NCBI RefSeq assembly: GCF_022565915.1
Contig: NZ_JAJOYX010000006.1
Span: forward strand, 97,075 to 161,074
Length of the DNA: 64,000 nt
Source: Nesterenkonia sp. LB17
GTDB lineage: Bacteria > Actinomycetota > Actinomycetes > Actinomycetales > Micrococcaceae
Direction: 5' to 3'
The position numbers and the translations under genes are program-made. Positions 1 to 7,424 of the stretch are shown piece after piece; positions within the stretch are counted from its first letter, which is position 1; each line of letters opens with the position of its first letter. The notes beneath the pieces are model-generated. The model was given only the letters and a program-made list of their open reading frames with translations, was not told where the DNA came from and made no database searches.

Positions 1-139
1 CGGCCGCGAGCCGGTCTCCGGTGTGAGCCGCTTGGTCGCGCCCGAACTGGTCCAGGCTGACGCCGACGGCCCTGCCGGCCAGCAGCCCAGTGGCATTTGC
101 TATGGAGCGGCCGTGCCGCACGAGAATCACTGTCGCCAT
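1..139 (-). CDS. Histidine phosphatase family protein, 5' end only (MSMEG_4193-type)
   Basis: Only the first 46 codons lie inside the window; the gene runs off the left edge. The reverse-strand reading begins MATVILVRHGRS and carries the RHG motif, whose histidine is the phosphorylated catalytic residue of the phosphoglycerate mutase-like superfamily. The following stretch (AGRAVGVSLDQFGRDQA) resembles the actinobacterial MSMEG_4193 group of putative phosphomutases, often found near mycothiol gene mshC (recalled, not checked). The ATG at 137-139 is the first start in frame. Substrate unknown. The family call is firm because of the RHG motif at the expected N-terminal position; the subgroup is tentative. 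Confidence 0.8.
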   Translation of the reverse strand, partial: MATVILVRHGRSIANATGLLAGRAVGVSLDQFGRDQAAHTGDRLAA

Positions 140-352
140 CCAGTCAGCCTAACCACCCGGGCGACGCAACGCGGTGGAGGTTCCAGTGCCGGTGGGGCCA
201 AGTCAGACTTTCAGGACCACGAGATTGCGTGAGTGAGGCCCCGGCCTGCAATCACCCAAACCAGGGCGGGCACTCCATTCCGTCTAGCCCTCGCTCTCGC
301 ACTCCGGCACGCACGCACGATCCGGCCCATCAGATGTGCACTCTCGACGCCA

Positions 353-368
353 TACCGACCAGTCGGTA
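353..368. promoter_or_regulatory. Perfect inverted repeat, likely TetR operator
   Basis: TACCGAC-CA-GTCGGTA is a perfect 7-bp inverted repeat with a 2-bp centre, ending 10 bp before the ATG at 379. The shape is typical of operators bound by small TetR repressors. The operon it precedes ends in a TetR gene (1583-2173), so autoregulation is the simplest reading (inference). A -10-like TACTGT at 367-372 overlaps the repeat and would give a near-leaderless transcript. Confidence 0.65.
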
Positions 369-378
369 CTGTCGCCTC

Positions 379-918
379 ATGGGTACTCTCCGCATACCCT
401 CCTCGCTTCACGATGTCTTCGGCGCGCACCAGTCGGCCGCGTCAATCACGCTCGTGCTGCTCGCCGTGCCGATTGCCGTGCTCGCCGTGCTGCCGGCCTT
501 GCTCACCGTCGAGCTCTGGCGAGCCGTGCTGGCCGCGCTGCTCGTCGCCGACATCGCGGCAGGAGTTGTCGCCAACTTCACGCGAGGCACGAACGACCAC
601 TATGCGGTGAGCGCCAAGCGCCGAGCGGTCTTCATCGCGGTGCATGTACACCTGCCCATCGTCGCCTTGCTTCTCGGGCTGCCCTTGTTCCCTGCGCTCA
701 TCGGGTGGGCACTCACGATCGCGGCAGGCACCGCCGTCGTGTTGCTGCAGGGCTCGCCCGTGCAGCGACCTGCGGCCGGGTTGGGCATAGTCATCGTGCT
801 CGGCGCGACTGCCCTGGTTGCCGAGACGACGTCCGTGCTGCTGTTCATCACGGCGCTGTTCGCGATCAAGGTCGTGCTGTCGTTCGCCGTCGACCACAGC
901 GGGGCGACGGGGCCGTGA
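379..918 (+). CDS. Multipass membrane protein of unknown function (179 aa)
   Basis: The protein is dominated by hydrophobic Ala/Leu/Val segments: roughly residues 18-60 (two helices), 82-105, 110-122 and 130-170, so four to six membrane spans. No catalytic motif is visible. The start is the ATG at 379, just downstream of the inverted repeat; the open frame continues upstream but without hydrophobic character or a ribosome site. Its stop overlaps the GTG start of the GNAT gene (GTGA at 915-918), and the GNAT gene in turn overlaps tetR, so the three form one translationally coupled operon. A role as a small transporter or resistance protein controlled by the TetR is possible but not shown. Confidence 0.75.
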   Translation: MGTLRIPSSLHDVFGAHQSAASITLVLLAVPIAVLAVLPALLTVELWRAVLAALLVADIAAGVVANFTRGTNDHYAVSAKRRAVFIAVHVHLPIVALLLGLPLFPALIGWALTIAAGTAVVLLQGSPVQRPAAGLGIVIVLGATALVAETTSVLLFITALFAIKVVLSFAVDHSGATGP

Positions 919-1583
919 CCCTGGCAGACGTCACGCTGCGCCCCGCTGAATGCCGGGATCGCGATGGTGCGGCCCGCATGTTGGCGCAGGCCTTCGTGCA
1001 CGATCCCCTCATCGCCGCCGCGACCAGCACCACGCAGCACCCGCAGGCCGCTCGCGAGGCAGTGTTCCGCGCCTCCATCGTCGGTACCCTGAACGCCGGC
1101 GGCGAGCTCGTTCTCGCCGAGCGCGCGGGCACCATCATCGGCGCGGCCCTCATCGCCGACCCGCAGAGCGGCACCCTGGCGAGAACACTGCGGGCCAGGG
1201 GCGCACGGATGATCTCGGGCGCACGCTTTCTCCTGCTCGCCCGCCACCTCGCGCCGGGGGCCTTGACGCTCCTCAACGACGCCGACCTCGCCTCGCGCAG
1301 GCTGGCGCCTCCTCACCCCCACCACGTGCTCGTCGCCGTGGGAGTCACCGAATCCGCTCGAGGTCTCGGGGTCGGTCGACTACTGGTCGACCACACGCTG
1401 CAGCGTGCGCGCCAAGACTCCCGGTCGTGGGGGGTCAGGCTCGAGACTGAGAGCCCCGGCAACGCCGAACTCTATGCCCGCTGGGGCTTCACCCTGCTCG
1501 GCGTCGTTCCCGTTGCGCAGTGCGAGGTGCACGTCATGGCGCAGGCCGGCACTCCCGACGGGGAGAACGACGAGGTGCCGTGA
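915..1583 (+). CDS. GNAT family N-acetyltransferase
   Basis: 222-aa protein. The acetyl-CoA binding motif A is seen near residues 140-160 (VAVGVTESARGLGVGRLL, matching Q/RxxGxG/A), followed by the typical C-terminal ETESPGNAELYARWGF segment of the GCN5-related superfamily. The substrate cannot be told from sequence. It starts with GTG overlapping the stop of the upstream membrane gene and ends overlapping the ATG of tetR (ATGA at 1581-1585 region), so it is the middle gene of a three-gene operon. Such acetyltransferases paired with TetR regulators often act in detoxification, but that is inference. Confidence 0.9.
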   Translation: MTLADVTLRPAECRDRDGAARMLAQAFVHDPLIAAATSTTQHPQAAREAVFRASIVGTLNAGGELVLAERAGTIIGAALIADPQSGTLARTLRARGARMISGARFLLLARHLAPGALTLLNDADLASRRLAPPHPHHVLVAVGVTESARGLGVGRLLVDHTLQRARQDSRSWGVRLETESPGNAELYARWGFTLLGVVPVAQCEVHVMAQAGTPDGENDEVP

Positions 1584-2173
1584 TGTCAGACGCCAGAGCG
1601 AGTATCGTCGACGCAGCGTTTCGGTTGTTTCTCGAGAACGGCTACGACGGCGCGAGCCTGGCGCGTATTCTCGCTGAGGTGCCCTACTCGAAGGGGGCCC
1701 TGTACCACCACTTCGAGAGCAAGGAGGCTCTGCTCGAGGCCGTGATCGAACGGTTCTTCACTGACTCGCTCACCGACCCGCAACAGCCTCGACCCACGAC
1801 CCCGGTCGCCCTCACTCACCGGCTCGTCGACGATTACGTCGACTCGATCGAGAGCATCGCGCAGTTCGCACCCCCACTCTCGTACTACGCCTTCCTCATC
1901 GCCGTTGCGCCTCGCGTGCAGCCTGCGCTAGAGGCCGCTGCCGACCACATCGAAGCCGAACTCACCGCATCTCTGGCGTCGGTCGTGCCCGGCGAGAACC
2001 CCGCCGCCGCCCGAACGCTGGCCGGCGACGTCATGGCGCTCGTCGAAGGCTCGGGCCTTCTCACGGTGCTGCAGCATCGCGTGCCCGACCGGGCCCAGTT
2101 GCACGCTCGCGTCGACCGTCTTCTGCGCGCCCACTTCGCTGCACGAGGCCTCGCTGTGGAGGTGATCTCATGA
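1583..2173 (+). CDS. TetR/AcrR family transcriptional regulator
   Basis: 196-aa repressor. Residues 5-50 form the TetR helix-turn-helix: AASIVDAAFRLFLENGYDGAS-like helix 1 followed by the classic SKGALYHHFESKEALLEAV recognition segment. The C-terminal two thirds are the variable ligand-binding/dimer domain. The ATG at 1583 overlaps the TGA of the acetyltransferase gene. The 16-bp inverted repeat at 353-368 in front of the operon is the best candidate operator, implying negative autoregulation. Confidence 0.92.
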   Translation: MSDARASIVDAAFRLFLENGYDGASLARILAEVPYSKGALYHHFESKEALLEAVIERFFTDSLTDPQQPRPTTPVALTHRLVDDYVDSIESIAQFAPPLSYYAFLIAVAPRVQPALEAAADHIEAELTASLASVVPGENPAAARTLAGDVMALVEGSGLLTVLQHRVPDRAQLHARVDRLLRAHFAARGLAVEVIS

Positions 2174-2177
2174 ACTC

Positions 2178-2378
2178 ATGACACCGAAGAAGCTCTCCCG
2201 TGTCGTCGCCATTTCCGAAGCGATCACCTGGACCCTGCTCTTCGCCGGCCTCATCATTCGCGCTACGACGGGTTTCGCACCGGTAGTGACGATCAGCGGC
2301 CGCATCCACGGCTTCGTCACTCTCGCCCACAGCGCCACTGCGGTGCTCACCGCCGTCAACCAGGCTCTTCGTACTTGA
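2178..2378 (+). pseudogene. DUF3817 family membrane protein, probably C-terminally truncated
   Basis: 66-aa frame beginning MTPKKLSRVVAISEAITW, with helices at about 8-30 and 35-60. The pattern AISEAITWTLLFAGLI and the G-x-IHGFVTLAH stretch match DUF3817 proteins, small actinobacterial membrane proteins of about 90-110 residues with a third helix. Here the frame stops right after TAVNQALRT, so the end of the family is missing, and the next 430 bp contain no recognisable continuation. It starts 4 bp after the tetR stop and may belong to that operon. Either a truncated gene or a short relative; I favour truncation. Confidence 0.55.
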
Positions 2379-2807
2379 CCGGGCAGCTCGCTTCTCCGGG
2401 CTGTCTCCCGGCGGTGTTGGCGGGTGCAGGCCAGGTCGTGGAGCTCGATGCCGGCGAGGCTGGCGGTCCGCAGATAATCACAAGAAGTCCGGCCGAGACC
2501 GACGATCGCCGATGACGCCCAACGGCGCCGAAAATGCGTTTCCGCAGGTTGGACCGCATTTCTCGGTGTCGGCCAACGGTGACCACCAACAGCCGAAACC
2601 CCGCGTGATCGTTCCGCTTCAACGTCTGATCGTGTGACTTCCTGGTGGGGGAATCAGCGGCGATCGCCGCAGGCGGGACCGGGCTGGACGGTGAGGATCG
2701 CTGGCTCGGCGTCTCCAGCGACCGACGGGGCTGCCTTCCAGTCCCTGGACGGCCAACCTGGCCGCTGACTACTCTAGGAGGAAGAGTGAGCCGACGATCG
2801 GAGCGCC
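2379..2807. other. Intergenic stretch without a recognisable gene (possible gene debris)
   Basis: 429 bp between the cut-off DUF3817 gene and the heliorhodopsin gene. All frames are broken or have unnatural composition. The left half could be remains of a mobile element or pseudogene on the reverse strand, but nothing could be matched with confidence. A strong AGGAGGAAG ribosome-site sequence at 2775-2783 is followed by a GTG at 2786 that opens only an 11-codon frame overlapping the heliorhodopsin start; this could be a leader peptide or chance. Confidence 0.4.
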
Positions 2808-3581
2808 GTGACTACGACTGAGATCGACGCAGGGCGCTACACCGGCCTGCGCAGGTACAACATCATTGCCGCAGTCGTTCACGCGGCCCAAGCCGTGGCG
2901 GTGGTTCTGCTCGCCACCGACTTCACCCTTCCGGTCACGGGCAGCTACCCCGCCGGTCCACCCGGCACCCCTCCAGGTGAGGCGGTCACCCTGTGGGACC
3001 TGCCGATCCCCTTGGCGATTGCGGCGTTCTTGTTCCTGTCCGCTCTGTTCCACGCCATCGTGGCCTCGCCGCCGTTCTTCGGTCGCTACCGCGCGGGGCT
3101 GGCGAACGGGCACAACTACTTCCGCTGGGTGGAGTACTCACTGTCCAGCTCGCTGATGATCGTGATCATCGCCCAGCTGGTCGGCATCTTCGATGTGGTC
3201 GCGCTGCTGGCGCTGTTCGGCGTCAACGCCTCGATGATCCTCTTCGGCTGGCTCCAGGAGCGCTACCACGAGCCCGGCGACGGCGGATGGCTGCCGTTCG
3301 TCTTCGGGTGCATCGCCGGGATCGTGCCCTGGGTCGGCATCGTGATCTACACCCTGGCTCCTGGCTCCACCACCGGGGCCGAGCCGCCAGGATTCGTCTA
3401 TGCGATCATCGTCTCGCTGTTCCTGTTCTTCAACGTGTTCGCCGTGGTCCAGTGGCTGCAGTACCGCCCGGTCGGACGGTTCCGCGACTACCTGCTGGGG
3501 GAGCGGCTCTACATCACGCTCAGCCTCACGGCCAAGTCCGCGCTGGCGTGGCAGATCTTCGCCGGCACCCTCGCCGCCTGA
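2808..3581 (+). CDS. Heliorhodopsin (retinal-binding seven-helix protein)
   Basis: 257-aa protein with seven predicted membrane helices and a short hydrophilic N-terminus, the length usual for heliorhodopsins (about 250-260). The counterion glutamate is in helix 3 (E109, motif RWVEYSLSSSLM) and the retinal Schiff-base lysine in helix 7 (K243, SLTAKSALAWQ); in the reference protein 48C12 these are E107 and K241. Heliorhodopsins sit inverted in the membrane (N-terminus inside), do not pump ions and are thought to be sensors or enzyme partners. Start: GTG at 2808 with a GGAG at 2800-2803; a stronger Shine-Dalgarno lies further upstream. No retinal or carotenoid synthesis gene is next to it. The following gene (3678-4277) is 97 bp away on the same strand. 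Confidence 0.95.
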   Translation: MTTTEIDAGRYTGLRRYNIIAAVVHAAQAVAVVLLATDFTLPVTGSYPAGPPGTPPGEAVTLWDLPIPLAIAAFLFLSALFHAIVASPPFFGRYRAGLANGHNYFRWVEYSLSSSLMIVIIAQLVGIFDVVALLALFGVNASMILFGWLQERYHEPGDGGWLPFVFGCIAGIVPWVGIVIYTLAPGSTTGAEPPGFVYAIIVSLFLFFNVFAVVQWLQYRPVGRFRDYLLGERLYITLSLTAKSALAWQIFAGTLAA

Positions 3582-3677
3582 GCCCACTTGCTGGTCGTGG
3601 CGCCGCGCCGCGAGCACGCCGCGCCGCCGCAACCCTCCTGCTGTCACCCTGAGCCTGGCCGATGATGGGGGTATCAG

Positions 3678-4277
3678 ATGACTGCTCGGGTCGAGTCCCT
3701 CAGGCGCAGCTGGGCAGAATTCGTCGGGCCAGAGGCCACCCGCGCAAACAACACGCTAGCGGTCAGTTCCGGGATCATCGGCCTCTTCTACTCCTACCGG
3801 TCAGCGAAGCGCGCTGGCGCGGGACGGTTCTCCCAGGCGGCATTGGGCGCCCTGGCTCTGGATCTGTTCGGCGGCGCCTACGTCAACAACACCCGGGCGT
3901 GCGTCCGCTGGTATGAACGCGCCGGGCAGGGGACACGCGAGCACTGCGCGTTCGCTGCCCTTCATGTACACCCGTTGATCGTGGGCGCCGTGGATCAGCG
4001 CATCGGGGAGCGGAGCAACGGTGTGAGCTGGGCGTCTGCTCACTACGGCTACATGATGCTAGCCACAGCGATCACCCGCAGCTGTCCGTCTCGGCGACGG
4101 AGTCTCGGGGCGATCCTCAAAGTGGGTGGTCTGCTTCTTGATCACGCGTTGCGAAGGTCGGCGGTCGCCCCGTGGTTCGCGTGGACCTACTATCCGAAGC
4201 TGTTCTTGGGACACGCCGCGGGTTCCCTCTGGCCCGACGAAGACCTCGGCGTCGAGCACTTCGACTCCTACGTCTAA
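3678..4277 (+). CDS. Unrecognised protein (199 aa) downstream of heliorhodopsin
   Basis: I do not recognise a family. The start ATG follows a G-rich ribosome site (GGGGGT at about 3666-3672). Residues 25-70 are mildly hydrophobic and contain paired NNT motifs (ANNTLAV and YVNNTRACVRWYER); residues 90-145 contain HVHPLIVGAVDQRI and SAHYGYMMLATAI; the C-terminus is rich in aromatic residues (WFAWTYYPKLFLGH). Composition suggests a membrane-associated or small all-helical protein with conserved His and Asn pairs. Because it follows the heliorhodopsin gene on the same strand with only 97 bp between, it may be its partner, but no function can be assigned. It converges on the hydrolase gene at 4324. 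Confidence 0.75.
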   Translation: MTARVESLRRSWAEFVGPEATRANNTLAVSSGIIGLFYSYRSAKRAGAGRFSQAALGALALDLFGGAYVNNTRACVRWYERAGQGTREHCAFAALHVHPLIVGAVDQRIGERSNGVSWASAHYGYMMLATAITRSCPSRRRSLGAILKVGGLLLDHALRRSAVAPWFAWTYYPKLFLGHAAGSLWPDEDLGVEHFDSYV

Positions 4278-4323
4278 CCGGCTCCGTGGACCGACTGCCG
4301 CAGAGCGGGGGATTCAACCTGTG

Positions 4324-5100
4324 TCAGACCCGTTCCGCAGGCTCCCAGGTCCCCGTATCGGCGAATTCGCGAATGAGCCTGCTGAACAGATCCGGGTCCT
4401 CGATGTTCCAAGGATGGTGCATCTTCGGAGCGATCCACGTCTGCAGCTGTGGAAGCGACTGACGCAGAACCGGGAAGCCATCGCGCACCGAACGCTGTTC
4501 CTTCTCTCCGGCAATCGCCAGGACTGGCCCTGAGTAATGGAACCGACTTGCGGGCATGCACCCTGCGGCGACTTCCCGGTAGGTCAGCCGGTTCGTCTCC
4601 GCGGAGACCCGCACGGCGGAATCCACGAACAACTCCCTGCTGTCGGGCGGGACCCCGAAGGCCATCGCCTGGGCGTTCCAGTACCAGCGTCTGCGCAGGA
4701 GCGGAATCTGCGGGGGGATCAGGAGGCGTTCGATCCTGGTCAGTCCGGCGACTGGAGCTCCGGTGACCACGGTGCTGCGTACAAGCTCCGGGTGGCGATG
4801 CAGCAGGCGCACGACCACGAGACCGCCGAGTGACAGTCCCACCACATGGGCGCGGCCATCAAGTGCGTGCGCGCGGATGACCCCGGCGACGTCGTCGGCG
4901 GCTCCGGCCAGCCCTGGCCACGGCTCCCGATAGCGCTCGCCGAGGCCTGGCAGGTCCGGGGTGAGGAGGTGGCGGTCGGGGAGACGCTCCACCTGGGGTG
5001 CCCACATCCAGCTCCCGGTGCTGTTTCCGGGGAGGAAGATGATGGTCTCGCCATCCTGTGGCCCGTGCTCCAGCGGCCATTGATGGGAATCCGCTGTCAA
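4324..5100 (-). CDS. Alpha/beta hydrolase fold protein
   Basis: 258 aa. The nucleophile elbow is GLSLGG (near residue 93); an early FLPGNSTGSWMW segment forms the oxyanion-hole region, and an acidic residue plus the late MHHPWNIEDP histidine complete a plausible Ser-Asp/Glu-His triad. Substrate unknown; esterase, lipase or haloperoxidase-like activities are all possible. The best start is TTG at 5098-5100 preceded by GGAGAG; no ATG or GTG occurs in frame near it. The gene lies 3 bp after the stop of the SRPBCC gene, so it is probably the last gene of a minus-strand operon starting near 6850. Confidence 0.85.
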   Translation of the reverse strand: MTADSHQWPLEHGPQDGETIIFLPGNSTGSWMWAPQVERLPDRHLLTPDLPGLGERYREPWPGLAGAADDVAGVIRAHALDGRAHVVGLSLGGLVVVRLLHRHPELVRSTVVTGAPVAGLTRIERLLIPPQIPLLRRRWYWNAQAMAFGVPPDSRELFVDSAVRVSAETNRLTYREVAAGCMPASRFHYSGPVLAIAGEKEQRSVRDGFPVLRQSLPQLQTWIAPKMHHPWNIEDPDLFSRLIREFADTGTWEPAERV

Positions 5101-5103
5101 GGC

Positions 5104-5607
5104 TCAGCTCTCCAGTGCCTCGTAAGGCGCCGAAAGCCTGGGGTAGTAGTCATTCCACTCCACACCCGCGGGATCCGCTCCACCCAGGACCGCCGAGAGT
5201 CGGTCGAGGTAGTACTCCCACCCGGGGCCGATGCTGCCCAGCGGGTCATCGCCGATCCGCTGGGCGAAGAGCAGGGTGGTGATGCCGTCCTGGTGGCTCA
5301 GCTCGAAGCGCAGGTGCCAGACAGCCGGTCCGACGCTGGTCTGCACGGTAAGGCTGCGCGGTGGGCTGCATTCCAGGATTTCGCACTCCTCCGGCGGAGC
5401 GTCCTCGCCCTCTGCGGTCATCAAGAAAGTGACCTTCCCGCTGGCGGGATCTCCCTCCCAGCGCCCGATCCACTTCCCGAGCTGCGCGGAGTCCGTCATC
5501 GCCGCCCAGATGGTCTCGAGCGGCTCCGCGAAACGGCGCTGAAGCTGGAGCTCCCTGCCGTGAGGCCCGATGCCGAGGGTCCCCGTCGCTGCTGGTCCTG
5601 TGGTCAT
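5104..5607 (-). CDS. SRPBCC / AHSA1-like protein
   Basis: 167 aa. The pattern QRRFAEPLETIWAAMTDSAQLGKWIG, then EGDPASGKVTF and PAVWHLRFELSHQDGITTLLF, is the Activator-of-Hsp90-ATPase-like branch of the START/SRPBCC superfamily, which binds hydrophobic ligands in a helix-grip cavity. The ATG at 5605-5607 is chosen because GAAGGTGA precedes it by 8 bp; a longer open frame to 5673 has no ribosome site. It lies between the alanine-dehydrogenase-like gene and the hydrolase gene on the same strand. Ligand and pathway unknown. Confidence 0.85.
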   Translation of the reverse strand: MTTGPAATGTLGIGPHGRELQLQRRFAEPLETIWAAMTDSAQLGKWIGRWEGDPASGKVTFLMTAEGEDAPPEECEILECSPPRSLTVQTSVGPAVWHLRFELSHQDGITTLLFAQRIGDDPLGSIGPGWEYYLDRLSAVLGGADPAGVEWNDYYPRLSAPYEALES

Positions 5608-5638
5608 CTGAGGGTCACCTTCTCTAGGCGGTCCGGCC

Positions 5639-6850
5639 CTATGCAGTCCGCGTGTGCGGATATGCCGGCTCACGATGCTGGAAGCTCAGGATGTTCGGGT
5701 TCTGGATCACGCCCTCGTTGATCTCGATCGCGCGGGAGATGATCGGACTCGTCGCCCAGGTGGCCTGGCCTTCCATCACGGTGCGCAGGAACGGCAGGAT
5801 CGCCGCGCTGACCTCCCAGGTGGCTGAGTTCCACAGGTATGACGGGCTGTGGTCGACGGCGTAGTAGTTGACCCCTCGTCCAACGGTGAACATCGGATCG
5901 TCGAACGTCGTGGTCTGCGCCCACTCGAAGCCCATCCCCGGGTCACACGACACGTCGATGATCAGGCTGCCTCCAGAGAAGAGCTCCAGGTCCTGGGTCC
6001 GCAGATACGTCAGCGGCGCGGTGACGTCTTGGAGCGTGCAGTTGACGACGATGTCATGCGATGCCAGGAACTCGGGCAGCGGGACATCCCCGGCTGAGGT
6101 GAGGACCTCGCTCAGAGGTGACGTGCCCGACGCTGTCTTGAGCTGGGTGATCTGGGCGGTGTGGATCGGCGAGCCGACCGCCGTCGCACCGCGCTGGGTC
6201 AGGACTTGGATGTCATGGATTCCCTGCGCCTTGAGCGCCGTCACCGCACCTCGGGCCGTGGCTCCGAAGCCGATCACCACCGCGCTGAGCCGGGGACCGT
6301 AGTCCCCGGTCGAGCCGGTCAGGCTCAGTGCGTGCAGCACGGAGCAGTAGCCGGCAAGCTCGTTGTTCTTGTGGAACACGTGAAGATTGAAATCACCCCG
6401 AGGGGTCCAATGGTTCATCGCCTCGAAGGCGATCAGCGTGAGCCGGTTGTCGATCGCAGTCTGCGTCAATCCGGCATCCTGGACGCAGTGCGGCCAGCCC
6501 CACAGGATGCCGCCTTCGGGAACCGCCGCCACGTCTGCCGCCTGCGGCTTGGGCAGGAGCAGGACATCAGCAGATGCAATGACCTCGGCACGTTCAGCGA
6601 CCCTGCCCACGCGGGACTCCACGTAATCGGGTGCCAACTGGAAGTCAGACCCGTAGCCCCGCTCGACGATCATCCGGGCGCGCAGGTCCGGGTCGATCTG
6701 GTCCAGGTGGTGGGGGTGAATCGGCAGGCGCCGTTCGTTCTCCATCGAAGAGTTCGCGAGCACCCCGAGACTCAGCAATTCGCGGCTCGGGGAGGACGCC
6801 TCCGAGGTCTCGGCGGAGGCAGCGGTGGAAGAGGAAGTGGTGCTTGACAT
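5639..6850 (-). CDS. Alanine dehydrogenase/PNT-family enzyme, N5-(carboxyethyl)ornithine synthase-like
   Basis: 403 aa. After a Ser/Thr-rich, low-complexity N-terminus of about 25 residues comes an AlaDH/PNT N-terminal domain (ENERRLPIHPHHLDQI, IVERGYGSDF) and a Rossmann domain with VVIGFGATARGAV around residue 215. The product most like this is N5-(carboxyethyl)ornithine synthase, which joins pyruvate to ornithine with NADPH, but that enzyme is about 310 residues and this one is longer; an opine- or alanine-dehydrogenase role is also possible. Start: ATG at 6848-6850 with GGGAA upstream; the open frame extends to 6913 without a ribosome site. First gene of the operon with the SRPBCC and hydrolase genes. 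Confidence 0.7.
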   Translation of the reverse strand: MSSTTSSSTAASAETSEASSPSRELLSLGVLANSSMENERRLPIHPHHLDQIDPDLRARMIVERGYGSDFQLAPDYVESRVGRVAERAEVIASADVLLLPKPQAADVAAVPEGGILWGWPHCVQDAGLTQTAIDNRLTLIAFEAMNHWTPRGDFNLHVFHKNNELAGYCSVLHALSLTGSTGDYGPRLSAVVIGFGATARGAVTALKAQGIHDIQVLTQRGATAVGSPIHTAQITQLKTASGTSPLSEVLTSAGDVPLPEFLASHDIVVNCTLQDVTAPLTYLRTQDLELFSGGSLIIDVSCDPGMGFEWAQTTTFDDPMFTVGRGVNYYAVDHSPSYLWNSATWEVSAAILPFLRTVMEGQATWATSPIISRAIEINEGVIQNPNILSFQHREPAYPHTRTA

Positions 6851-6935
6851 CGATATTCCCGTCTTGAGGGAGCCCTGGTCGGCTCCTTCCCCGACTGTAC
6901 GCCGATCTCCCACAGCGGATCACGAGTTGCTGACC

Positions 6936-7376
6936 TCAGTCGCGACCAGGTCGGCGCCGGTTCGCCTTGATCTCTGAGCGTTCACGCTTGCCTGCGAGCC
7001 GACGCCGGTGCGACCCCCGCGTGCGCCGCGTGGGACGTCGGATGATCGGGGGAGCGATGGCCTCACGGAGCAGCTCGGAGAGGCGTTCACGTGCCGCGGT
7101 CCGATTGCGCCGCTGGGAGCGGTGCTCGGCGGCGCTGATGGTGAGCACCGTGCCGGCCAGCCGGGCAGCCAGCCGATCCAGGGCAAGTCTGCGCTGGACC
7201 TCGGTGAGCGACGTCGTCGTTGCCAGGTCGAGGCTGAGCTGGACGCGGGAGTCGGTGGTGTTGACGCCCTGACCGCCGGGCCCGGAGGCGTGGGAGAACT
7301 GCTCGTGCAGCTCACCTGCCGGGATGAGCAGGCCATGGGGTGCCCCGGGCCCCGGGGGTACGCGCAGATTCTCCAC
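6936..7376 (-). CDS. arfB: Alternative ribosome-rescue factor / class I release factor-like hydrolase
   Basis: 146 aa. The peptidyl-tRNA hydrolysis motif GGQ is present (ASGPGGQGVNTTDSRVQL, near residue 35), followed by a basic C-terminal tail rich in Arg and Lys as in ArfB (YaeJ), which uses the tail to enter the empty mRNA channel of stalled ribosomes. No stop-codon recognition domain is present, as expected. The start is set at GTG 7374-7376, giving MENLRVPPGPG, which matches the usual N-terminus; a GTG at 7410-7412 would add 12 residues. Ribosome site weak. Confidence 0.9.
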   Translation of the reverse strand: MENLRVPPGPGAPHGLLIPAGELHEQFSHASGPGGQGVNTTDSRVQLSLDLATTTSLTEVQRRLALDRLAARLAGTVLTISAAEHRSQRRNRTAARERLSELLREAIAPPIIRRPTRRTRGSHRRRLAGKRERSEIKANRRRPGRD

Positions 7377-7424
7377 GCCTTCCAGTCTGCCGCACCGCGG
7401 CCGAGGGCTCACGCGCAGGTCGGC

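Noticed and set aside
2356..2622. Reverse-strand frame suggestive of a transposase end
   Set aside because: The similarity I could make out is too weak to name an insertion sequence; no inverted repeats were found.
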